In this document: positions 1 through 5,370 of the stretch, piece after piece
Layout of the letters: each line of letters begins with the position of its first letter
Position numbering within the stretch: position 1 is the stretch's first letter
NCBI GenBank assembly: GCA_003551865.1
Contig: PUNU01000097.1
Location: 1-5,370, forward strand
DNA length: 5,370 nt
Origin: Syntrophomonadaceae bacterium
Lineage (GTDB): Bacteria > Bacillota_D > Dethiobacteria > DTU022
Direction of reading: 5' to 3'
Translations under genes and position numbers: made by a program
Notes under the pieces: generated by a model
Seen by the model: the letters and a program-made list of their open reading frames with translations, nothing else
Database searches by the model: none
What the model was told of the DNA's origin: nothing

Positions 1-1268
1 CGAGCGTAAAAATCATCCAGGCTGTCATCGGGGACAAATATATACATCGCAGTGCCAGAAGCATCTTCTCCGTAAGGAATGCGCACTGATTCAAAACCCT
101 CGCCGTCGTAATACTGATATTCATTAGATCCTTCACTTTCGCGCTGCATCATGGCTACTTCTCTGGTCGTACCATCATCGAGGGTGAATTCTTTATCTTT
201 AGTTTCTTCCGGATCAAAATCTTCCATCCACTCCCCATGGAAATAAATTGCGTTGATCAAGACAAAAAGCACGGGAGGTGCCGGCTCTCCTTTTTCATAT
301 ATTTTCTCTATCATGTCTTCAGTTGCATCAGAGACCCATTCATTAATCTCTGCAGAAGATTCCGGATCACCAAAATTAAGTTCCCTGGCCTTTGCCCCGT
401 GATATTCCTTTAAAACTTCGAGGTAATCATCAAAAAATTTATTGTCCTCTTCCAGCCAGATAGAATCGGCAATAGCAAGCTCCACACCTTCTACTCCCAA
501 TTCCAAGTAGTCCCGGTAATCTTTAACCCTTTCTTGAAATTCTTCTACTTCCAGGTCTTCAGCATGCAGTAATTCCCCGATTTCCTGTTTTGTGGTACCC
601 TCGGCACCGCTATAAAGCATGCTCATTGCCAGGTAAACACTTAAGGGGGAAATGAACACATTTTGTTCAGGAGCCGCGATCTGCTGGTAGAGATCAAAAG
701 CAAACTCAGGCGGCATTAAACTCTCCGGGGCTTCCATGCTGAAATGAGCGGTTAAATTATATTCCATGTCTTCGCGAACCGTTATCTCTAATTCTTCTTC
801 ATCCGGGTATAGTCCTCTTGTACCATTCTGTTCCCAGTAAGAAAACTCATAGCCTTTTTTGGGATCGGCAGCCAGGGTCACCGTTTCACCGTCATCATAA
901 ATACCAGCTCCGCTAACCTCACCGGCCTCTTCCCGGTTTGTCTTAACTTCAACTTTTGCTCCGGTTTTTTCAAATACGGCGGATAGCTTCCTGTTCTCTT
1001 CAATCTCAAAATCATACTGCTTATCTCGAGCTATTTCTTCACCATCTTCTGCCCACTTTACAAATTCATACTTTTCTTCGGGAGAAGCTTTAACCATCAC
1101 TTCTTCTCCAGCCCGGTAAGCCCCTTCTCCTGTTATTTCTCCGGCTTCTTCCGGGTCGGCGGTTAGCTTAACCTGATATTCATCAGGCGCACACCCGGCC
1201 AAGAAATTAACCGTGAAGGAGAGCATAATAATAAAAAACAGTGGAACCAAATCTTTACACCTAAGCAT
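1..1268 (-). CDS. Lipoprotein serpin with two InlB-like repeats, partial
   Basis: Likely a membrane-anchored serine/cysteine protease inhibitor acting outside the cell. The frame is open from ATG at 1268 to the window edge (422 codons), so the C-terminus is missing. An AAGGGGAG ribosome binding site at 1277-1284, 8 bases upstream, supports this start; the next in-frame Met (15) would cut into the signal peptide. Residues 1-26 are a lipoprotein signal ending in the lipobox LAGC, with lipidated Cys26. Residues about 31-100 and 104-176 are two copies of a Flg_new_2/InlB-like repeat sharing EEAGE-[IV]-[ST]-G, YEF and a Trp. Residues about 183-422 are serpin: the shutter motif NVFISPLSVYLAMS (203-216), SGAEGTT (220-226), INEWV (308-312), and NAIYFHGEW (339-347) with the breach Trp347, then VAMM and a later PY. 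About 130 residues, including the reactive-centre loop, lie beyond the window, so target protease and inhibitory status cannot be read. The family assignment is firm; the cellular role is inferred. Confidence 0.93.
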   Translation of the reverse strand, partial: MLRCKDLVPLFFIIMLSFTVNFLAGCAPDEYQVKLTADPEEAGEITGEGAYRAGEEVMVKASPEEKYEFVKWAEDGEEIARDKQYDFEIEENRKLSAVFEKTGAKVEVKTNREEAGEVSGAGIYDDGETVTLAADPKKGYEFSYWEQNGTRGLYPDEEELEITVREDMEYNLTAHFSMEAPESLMPPEFAFDLYQQIAAPEQNVFISPLSVYLAMSMLYSGAEGTTKQEIGELLHAEDLEVEEFQERVKDYRDYLELGVEGVELAIADSIWLEEDNKFFDDYLEVLKEYHGAKARELNFGDPESSAEINEWVSDATEDMIEKIYEKGEPAPPVLFVLINAIYFHGEWMEDFDPEETKDKEFTLDDGTTREVAMMQRESEGSNEYQYYDGEGFESVRIPYGEDASGTAMYIFVPDDSLDDFYA

Positions 1269-1489
1269 TTGCAAATCTCCCCTTAATACCTTTCTTAAAC
1301 TCTTTTTCATCCTGCAAGCAAGGTTTAGCTGCTTTAATGATTATTGAGGCGGCAAAATACTTCGCTGTCTTTAATATTTACGGTCTGAGCTAATAGAAAA
1401 AAGGCGATTTTGTAACCTTCAAACCTTAATGCCTGCTGTTGTTATTATTTTGAACCAAACACAACAAAAAGCAACTGTTACTTTTAATT

Positions 1490-1733
1490 ATGAGATATCA
1501 TGAGTATCTGTGTTTTTTGATTTACTTATTAGTACAGCTTTTTTTGCGCTATTCTTATATAGATAGTTTCGGGACACAATGAAAATTATTACCTTGACCA
1601 GAGTCAGAGTTGTTGACCCAGATATACCTCAACACATCGCACCACTGGAGACCAGTAAAATAGGAGAATGAAAGGGGCCCCTGGATTACCGCCGGAGATC
1701 CTAAAACATAATCTCTTTTTCATGTATATCTAA
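1490..1733 (+). other. Chain of three ATGA-overlapping micro-ORFs, coding status doubtful
   Basis: Three short reading frames run 1490-1582 (30 aa), 1579-1671 (30 aa) and 1668-1733 (21 aa), each starting inside the stop of the previous one through an ATGA overlap. Each is in a different frame. The first has a hydrophobic stretch (YLCFLIYLLVQLFL); the others match no family I recognise. Ribosome binding sites are poor: none is seen before the first, GGGA lies 4 bases before the second, and AGGAGA lies almost against the third ATG. A hairpin with a U tail at 1694-1720 overlaps the third frame and a stronger terminator follows at 1751-1777, so a plus-strand transcript could cover this area. It could equally be a non-coding RNA, a decayed gene with frameshifts, or chance. 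Confidence 0.15.
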
Positions 1734-1750
1734 GCTCATCTGGCCACACT

Positions 1751-1777
1751 CCTTTTGAAACCATCAAAAAGGTTTTT
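1751..1777 (+). terminator. Rho-independent terminator-like hairpin
   Basis: CCTTTTGA (1751-1758) pairs with TCAAAAAGG (1764-1772) around a 5-base loop with one bulged A, and TTTTT follows directly at 1773-1777. The orientation of the T run gives plus-strand termination. No recognised gene lies upstream on this strand, so the hairpin implies a short plus-strand transcript in the intergenic region or the 3' end of a lost gene. The stem has few GC pairs, which limits confidence. Confidence 0.45.
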
Positions 1778-1825
1778 AACAACTGTTTGGCTTAGGTAAA
1801 AATATACCAACCATTGCTTAATATT

Positions 1826-1853
1826 TTGAACCAAGCTTTAGAAAATTTATCTT
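1826..1853 (+). promoter_or_regulatory. Candidate sigma-A promoter for the 1938-3590 gene
   Basis: TTGAAC (1826-1831) and TATCTT (1848-1853) are separated by 16 bases and would start transcription near 1860, about 78 bases before the ATG. A second, poorer pair is TTGAAA (1852-1857) with TTAACT (1874-1879), also 16 apart. Either would place the palindrome at 1896-1911 in the leader. The choice is by consensus match only, in AT-rich DNA where such matches are common. Confidence 0.3.
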
Positions 1854-1895
1854 GAAAACTGACTAAAGTTATGTTAACTTTGGGTCATAAACTAA

Positions 1896-1911
1896 CGCCG
1901 AATATTCGGCG
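1896..1911 (+). promoter_or_regulatory. Perfect 16-bp palindrome ahead of the lipoprotein gene
   Basis: CGCCGAATATTCGGCG is a perfect palindrome ending 26 bases before the ATG at 1938 and 14 before its ribosome binding site (GGGAGGG, 1926-1932). As DNA it has the symmetry of an operator for a dimeric repressor. As RNA it can fold into a 6-bp GC-rich stem with an ATAT loop, and the T-rich run at 1912-1923 follows, so it also resembles an attenuator or intrinsic terminator. Its position between promoter candidates and ribosome binding site suits control of the downstream gene in either way. I do not recognise the sequence as the site of a named regulator. Confidence 0.45.
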
Positions 1912-1937
1912 ATTTATTTTTTTCCGGGAGGGTTTTT

Positions 1938-3590
1938 ATGCCGCGGGCAGCTAAATTGAAAAGGGCTTTGCAGTTGCTACTTTTTGCCGCTGTTATTTTA
2001 CTTTTTACCGGCTGCGCAGATGAGCAGGCTGGCGACCAGGAGTACCGGCAGGAGGAACCTGCCGAAGAAGAATCAAAAGAAGAAGCTGATCCTCCGGAGG
2101 AAGAGGAGTACCTCTTCGAGGTGGACGAAAAAGAAACAGATGACTTCCTGGTTACAACTACCAGGGTGGACGACAAATACTTAGACTATAAAGCTAAAAG
2201 CCTGGAACTGCCCCGTTCATCTGATTCCCAGAGCTTGCAGTTTGCCGCAGGCAAAAACAGTTTTGCCCTGGCTATGCCGGTTGAGAATTCGGACAGTTAT
2301 GATTTATATTTTTGGGATTCTGAGGGCTTAGAACCTATAGAAGAGCTGACATTTGAGCCACCCTCATTTCCCAAGTCTCCACCACTCGAGAACATGAGGG
2401 ACGATTACTACATCTACAAGGACCGCCATGAGACTTACCTGGTCAGGGCCGGGGATGACAGTATTGATGAGATTGACAGCTTTGATTTATCAGGTCGTTC
2501 ATGGGACCTTGATCATGCTTCCGAATGGCGTTACTTTCATCCAGAAAATGGAGAAGATGAAGAGTTCGAAGAGGGAGAATGGAAAGATGAATGGTTCAGC
2601 CCGGATCTGATTAATATTAAGCTCACCCCTGTAGGAGATTACCTGGTTGCCTACCCCGATTATTCCCGGTTATTTGGCGAGTTCTTGGTGCCGCCCATCC
2701 TCGAAGAATCTTACTTTGAGGTATACAAGCTAAAAGACGGAGAACTGGATTTCATAACCGACCAGGTATTCAAGGACTCTTACTTCACTACCGATGTAAA
2801 AGCCTTATCAGAAAACAGGGCCATTGTTGCAACCAGCGATGAAGGATTCATAATGCTCGACCTGGATGATTTCTCTTACAGGGTAATGAAAGCAGGTGGA
2901 GAGTACCTGGACGATGATTATTCTCCCATTAAGGGACATTATGAGGCCATGGTTTCGCATTCCTTTATTGAAACTATCGGGGAGGAAGCCTTTTTAACCA
3001 GGACTTTCCTTTCTGTTCCCGTAATGCACTGTGGTATGATTGGAGATGTTCAGCTCTGGATTGCTTCAGGGGATGGTTTTGAGCTGGCGGCAGAAACTCT
3101 TATCGGTGAACGTAACATGCTGTTGGAGGACGATAACTTCAATTTTATTAATGCGGCCGGGGAATACTGGGCGGAAAGAGAAGGGCTCTTTGTCTTTGAC
3201 AAGGGAAAAGCTTCAAACCTGGAAGATATTCCGGGCAGTGATTACCCGCCAATCAGCCATTATTATGAAAAGAAGCTAAATCTAAGCGGAATACCGGAAG
3301 GGGTTTTAAGTGAAGAATTAGGCAGCGCGAGCTATCTGTGGAGCCTTGAAGAACAAAACGAATTCACCAGGTACCGGCTTACAGCATCCTGGGGAAGTAA
3401 GTTAATCGATATAGAGCCCGGGCAGGTTGATATTTTCCATGTCGATGGAGAAGCTAACCTGCCCATTCAAAGCGACCGTTCTACCCGGACCTCTTACCCT
3501 TCGGGTTTAGATCTCGAAAATGAGCGGCTTTTCTTCTTAACAGAAGGGCATATCTATCTTTTGGATATGCACCGGTTAGAAGGCGATTGA
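1938..3590 (+). CDS. Large acidic lipoprotein of unknown function, possibly beta-propeller
   Basis: A 550-residue exported lipoprotein that I cannot assign to a family by name. The ATG is preceded by GGGAGGG at 1926-1932, 5 bases away. Residues 1-26 form a signal peptide with basic start, hydrophobic core and lipobox FTGC; Cys26 is the probable lipid anchor. Residues about 27-70 are a Glu/Asp-rich, probably disordered linker. The remainder shows recurring short beta-type segments ending in aromatic or Asp-containing turns, such as FIMLDLDDFSY, EGLFVFDKG and, near the C-terminus, GHIYLLDM. This pattern suggests WD40/PQQ-like blades, but no exact repeat can be counted by eye. Apart from Cys26 the only cysteine I notice is Cys365, and no catalytic motif stands out. 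It is transcribed alone, divergently from the serpin gene, and ends at a terminator shared with the convergent reductase gene. The gene call is firm; the fold is inferred. Confidence 0.92.
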   Translation: MPRAAKLKRALQLLLFAAVILLFTGCADEQAGDQEYRQEEPAEEESKEEADPPEEEEYLFEVDEKETDDFLVTTTRVDDKYLDYKAKSLELPRSSDSQSLQFAAGKNSFALAMPVENSDSYDLYFWDSEGLEPIEELTFEPPSFPKSPPLENMRDDYYIYKDRHETYLVRAGDDSIDEIDSFDLSGRSWDLDHASEWRYFHPENGEDEEFEEGEWKDEWFSPDLINIKLTPVGDYLVAYPDYSRLFGEFLVPPILEESYFEVYKLKDGELDFITDQVFKDSYFTTDVKALSENRAIVATSDEGFIMLDLDDFSYRVMKAGGEYLDDDYSPIKGHYEAMVSHSFIETIGEEAFLTRTFLSVPVMHCGMIGDVQLWIASGDGFELAAETLIGERNMLLEDDNFNFINAAGEYWAEREGLFVFDKGKASNLEDIPGSDYPPISHYYEKKLNLSGIPEGVLSEELGSASYLWSLEEQNEFTRYRLTASWGSKLIDIEPGQVDIFHVDGEANLPIQSDRSTRTSYPSGLDLENERLFFLTEGHIYLLDMHRLEGD

Positions 3591-3603
3591 TTTATGAGCA
3601 GGC

Positions 3604-3651
3604 AAAGGGGCTCAAAATCCAGGTTTTGTGCACTGGCTTTCAGCCCCTTTT
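3604..3651. terminator. Shared hairpin terminator between convergent genes
   Basis: AAAGGGGCT (3604-3612) pairs perfectly with AGCCCCTTT (3642-3650). After a C/C mismatch the stem continues as AAA (3614-3616) with TTT (3638-3640), and an inner CCAG/CTGG (3619-3622, 3633-3636) closes the loop. On the plus strand the stem ends in a T run (3648-3651), giving a standard terminator 14 bases after the stop at 3590. On the minus strand the hairpin begins immediately after the TAG of the reductase gene (3652-3654), with the T-rich side inside the stem, so it probably serves both genes. Confidence 0.8.
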
Positions 3652-4743
3652 CTACCATTCTTTTTTGAAGAAATTAATCTCGTCCTGGTAGGGCTCCAGC
3701 AATTCTTCGAGGTGAGTCAGCTCTTCCGGCGCGAGCTGAGCAAACTCCCTGGCCAGGCGGGCATTTTCCGCCAGTTCATCCAGGGTGGATATGCCTACTA
3801 CAGCCGAGCTAACCGGGAAACTGAGGGCATACCCAAGCGCTTTTTCCATGCTTTCCAGGCCGTTTTCCTTAAATACGCGCCCGTAGGCGGCAACTTTCAT
3901 GGCAATGATACCCATGTTTTTCTCCCGGGCCCGGGGAAGGACCGCTTCCTGCAGGGGCTGGTAGTACCGGTCTGCCGGGTTTAAAGCCAGCAAAACGCAG
4001 TCAAAATTATATTTTTCGATGGCTTCAAGTAGCACTGCAGGATCCCTGTGCCCGGTAACACCGGTAAACCGGATTAACCCTTCTTTTTTTAACTTTTCCA
4101 GCGCCTCCAGGGCACCGCTTTCTGCCATGATTTGCGATAGATCTTCTTCACTGTGCAGCCCGTGAATTTGCAGCAAGTCGAGGTGATCAGTTTGCAGACG
4201 CTGCAAACTCTGCTCAAATAGACGCATGGTTCCCTCATAGGTGCGATCCTGGGTTTTGCTGGCCAGGAAAGCCTCGTTTCGGCGCTCTCCCATCACCCGC
4301 CCGATATTTTCCTCGCTGCTCCCGTATGTGGGGGCGGTATCAATGTAGTTTATGCCCAGGTCGAGTGCACCATGCACAAGCTCTTCAGCTTCTTCCGGCC
4401 TGTCCGCTGCTGCAACCAAAAAGGAACCGCCCAGCCCCAGGATGCTTACCATGCAGCCTGTTTTGCCCAGCTCTCTAAGCTGCATCCCGGCAGGGCCTTT
4501 TTCTTTATCCGGTCCAGCTTTTTCTTGATCTATTTCCTCAGCTTTTACCTCTTCTTCCCGGCGCTTTTCAGTTTCTTTTTTATCTTTTTTTGTCTGCTCA
4601 TCTGTTTCTTCCTCATCCAGACCCAGGAAGCCGGCGCAACCACCCAGTCCCAGGACTGCCGCTGCAGTTAGTCCCAGCCTGACAAAATGGCGCCTGCTGA
4701 GCCGGTAATACAGTTTGCTCTCTTGAGAAATCTTTTCTGTCAT
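3652..4743 (-). CDS. Tat-exported lipoprotein aldo/keto reductase
   Basis: A 363-residue NAD(P)H-type aldo/keto reductase predicted to be exported folded by Tat and lipid-anchored outside the membrane. The start is ATG at 4743, with GGAAAAGG at 4753-4760, 9 bases away. The twin-arginine motif SRRHFVR (16-22) precedes a hydrophobic segment and lipobox LGGC with Cys36. Residues about 43-86 are a very charged Lys/Glu linker, and the TIM-barrel domain begins at MQLRELGKTG (87). The catalytic tetrad is complete: Asp135 and Tyr140 in IDTAPTYGSSE, Lys163 in ASKTQ and His194 in QIHG. The C-terminal VVGISTLDELAENARLA matches the family's cofactor-binding end. The protein ends in KKEW and lacks the cysteine-rich ferredoxin tail found in some relatives. 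Substrate is unknown. Met87 looks like the start of a cytoplasmic relative, but no good ribosome binding site precedes it. It is monocistronic in the window. Confidence 0.95.
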   Translation of the reverse strand: MTEKISQESKLYYRLSRRHFVRLGLTAAAVLGLGGCAGFLGLDEEETDEQTKKDKKETEKRREEEVKAEEIDQEKAGPDKEKGPAGMQLRELGKTGCMVSILGLGGSFLVAAADRPEEAEELVHGALDLGINYIDTAPTYGSSEENIGRVMGERRNEAFLASKTQDRTYEGTMRLFEQSLQRLQTDHLDLLQIHGLHSEEDLSQIMAESGALEALEKLKKEGLIRFTGVTGHRDPAVLLEAIEKYNFDCVLLALNPADRYYQPLQEAVLPRAREKNMGIIAMKVAAYGRVFKENGLESMEKALGYALSFPVSSAVVGISTLDELAENARLAREFAQLAPEELTHLEELLEPYQDEINFFKKEW

Positions 4744-4847
4744 ATAACCATACCTTTTCCAGTTTATTACCAGTACTTGCCTTAGGAGCTTTAAATCAAA
4801 TTTCGTTACTGGGCCTGGTTATCCTTTTTGTTTTTCCATCGAGCTAA

Positions 4848-4853
4848 ATTATA
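4848..4853 (-). promoter_or_regulatory. Possible -10 element for the reductase gene
   Basis: A perfect TATAAT on the minus strand lies about 105 bases upstream of the ATG at 4743. No good -35 hexamer sits 16 to 18 bases further upstream, where the sequence is CAGGCT-like, so this is only a candidate. No other better pair was found between 4744 and 4900. Confidence 0.25.
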
Positions 4854-5121
4854 ACTATACGACATTAACCAGCCTGCCTTTGCGTTTGAGAGACAAGAAT
4901 TTACTTTTCTGTTGGGAATATACCTCTAAGCTACCCAGCTGTGCGTCAAGCTAACCCGACCCCCAAAAGCATACTTCCGGCCAAATTCGCACGAGTAGAG
5001 GTGAGACAGAGGGCAATTAAGGATCAATTTGGGGTTTTACGCTTAAGAGCATGCAAGTTGGACAAAGGGGTAAACTAAAGGGCCCTGTTTTTGGCATAAA
5101 GAAACTTTAGGGGACGCTGAT

Positions 5122-5214
5122 CAACTGCCGATAACGTCGGCTTATGCAAGAGGCATAGTTGCGGCACGCCTTTCGCCGCGGCCGATTGCATAAGCTGTGT
5201 TATTGCTGCGGTTG
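5122..5214. repeat. Long imperfect inverted repeat, attC-like or structured RNA
   Basis: A single hairpin spans 93 bases with about 34 pairs. The outer arm 5122-5135 pairs with 5199-5214, starting CAAC/GTTG and ending ATAAC/GTTAT, with only a 2-base bulge at 5206-5207 and two G-T pairs. After a small internal loop, 5138-5149 pairs with 5186-5197, including the perfect 10-bp GCTTATGCAA/TTGCATAAGC. After an asymmetric loop (8 bases against 3), 5158-5165 pairs with 5175-5182 around a 9-base loop. Nested stems with AAC on the left and GTT on the right recall integron attC sites: GATCAAC (5119-5125) fits RYYYAAC at 6 of 7 positions and GTTGCCC (5211-5217) fits GTTRRRY at 5 of 7. No integrase or gene cassette is visible, so a dispersed palindromic repeat or a non-coding RNA is as likely. 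The structure is plain; its identity is not. Confidence 0.6.
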
Positions 5215-5240
5215 CCCATTTTACGTGATACCAGCCGCGG

Positions 5241-5269
5241 TGCAGCCGGCTTGTCCGGCCGCAGGCCGG
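5241..5269. other. Mutually exclusive GC-rich hairpins
   Basis: GCCGG (5245-5249) can pair with CCGGC (5255-5259), extended past one mismatch by TGC/GCA (5241-5243, 5261-5263). The same CCGGCC (5255-5260) can instead pair with GGCCGG (5264-5269) around a GCA loop. Both cannot form together, as in a switching leader, but no gene lies downstream within the window and no T run follows. It may be part of the same element as the hairpin at 5122-5214. Confidence 0.35.
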
Positions 5270-5370
5270 GGGAACGCCCAAATATGCACTTTAAGGGATA
5301 GCAGTATTAACGCTACAGCGCAACATCAAAACAACTTGAATTCTAAATAACACCTGTGCTGAGCTGTAAA

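Larger units (their letters stand above)
1285..1925. other. Divergent intergenic region between the serpin and lipoprotein genes
   Basis: This AT-rich stretch separates two divergently transcribed genes and must carry both their promoters. I see no ORF of normal gene length. It contains a chain of three micro-ORFs (1490-1733), small hairpins at 1644-1656 (ACTGG-AGA-CCAGT) and 1694-1716, the palindrome GGGGCCCC at 1674-1681, a stronger terminator at 1751-1777 and a palindrome at 1896-1911. The 13-mer TATTTTGAACCAA occurs twice in the same orientation, at 1446-1458 and 1822-1834. No convincing minus-strand promoter for the serpin gene could be picked out. The region is longer than two divergent promoters need, so it may hold a small RNA or the remains of a lost gene. 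Confidence 0.6.
4761..5370. other. Intergenic region without a convincing gene
   Basis: This stretch runs from the reductase start to the window edge. The first 130 bases are AT-rich and probably hold the reductase promoter. From about 5100 to 5280 the composition turns GC-rich and is dominated by hairpins, including the 93-nt structure at 5122-5214. A 45-codon frame opening with GTG at 4941 and ending at 5078 on the plus strand, and a 68-codon frame on the minus strand at 5075-5281, both lack ribosome binding sites, and the latter is simply the open frame across the hairpins. After 5281 the sequence is AT-rich again and I see no gene or motif. The mosaic composition suggests an inserted or decayed element rather than a simple promoter region. 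Confidence 0.6.

Noticed and set aside
1674..1681. GGGGCCCC palindrome, with the shorter GGGCCC at 5080-5085, as a shared regulatory site
   Set aside because: The sites are short, of different lengths and in unrelated contexts, so chance is the simpler explanation.
1561..1720. Possible riboswitch or insertion sequence end around TTTCGGGACACAATG
   Set aside because: No known riboswitch core could be matched, and no inverted partner of this sequence was found in the window to support a transposon end.
1892..2176. Ser-rich minus-strand frame opposite the start of the lipoprotein gene
   Set aside because: It is the antisense image of the Glu/Asp-rich linker codons and has no independent support.
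4372..4671. Phe-rich plus-strand frame within the reductase gene
   Set aside because: It is the complement of the Lys/Glu-rich linker and lies antisense to a gene with complete catalytic motifs.
4941..5078. 45-codon plus-strand frame starting with GTG, Arg/Lys-rich
   Set aside because: No ribosome binding site precedes the GTG and the frame opens only at 4890 after a stop, without an ATG. It could be a gene fragment, but nothing in it is recognisable.
5075..5281. 68-codon minus-strand frame across the GC-rich hairpin block
   Set aside because: No ribosome binding site, no recognisable domain, and it spans the long inverted repeat, whose structure explains the sequence better than coding does.

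Overview
The window carries three protein genes, each beginning with a lipoprotein signal peptide, separated by two long non-coding stretches. In order they are a serpin gene on the minus strand that runs off the left edge, a gene for a large unrecognised lipoprotein on the plus strand, and a Tat-exported aldo/keto reductase lipoprotein gene on the minus strand. No rRNA, tRNA, CRISPR array or intact mobile element is visible.

The organism is most likely a Gram-positive anaerobe of the clostridial type. This is an inference from the strong purine-rich ribosome binding sites, the AT-rich intergenic DNA with U-tailed hairpin terminators, the lipobox proteins and the mix of AAA/GAA-rich codons with moderate GC. 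All three proteins are unusually rich in Asp and Glu, which would fit a salt- or alkali-adapted lineage, but this alone does not prove it.

Layout: 1-1268 (minus) is the serpin, with two InlB/Flg_new_2-type repeats between its lipid anchor and the serpin domain; its reactive-centre loop lies outside the window. 1269-1937 is a 669-base divergent intergenic region. It holds three ATGA-linked micro-ORFs of doubtful status, a plus-strand terminator at 1751-1777, candidate promoter elements, and a perfect 16-bp palindrome just ahead of the next gene. 1938-3590 (plus) encodes a 550-residue lipoprotein with an acidic linker and a probably all-beta, propeller-like body. 3604-3650 is a hairpin terminator shared by this gene and the convergent one. 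3652-4743 (minus) is the aldo/keto reductase with a full catalytic tetrad. 4744-5370 is a 627-base region with no convincing gene; it contains a 93-nt, 34-pair imperfect hairpin (5122-5214) followed by mutually exclusive GC-rich hairpins.

The shared theme is the cell envelope: all three proteins should be lipid-anchored on the outer face of the membrane, as a protease inhibitor, a possible beta-propeller scaffold or sensor, and a redox enzyme. Nothing in the layout shows that they form one pathway, since they are transcribed divergently and convergently rather than as an operon. The items most worth following up are the serpin architecture, the exported reductase and the long hairpin element.
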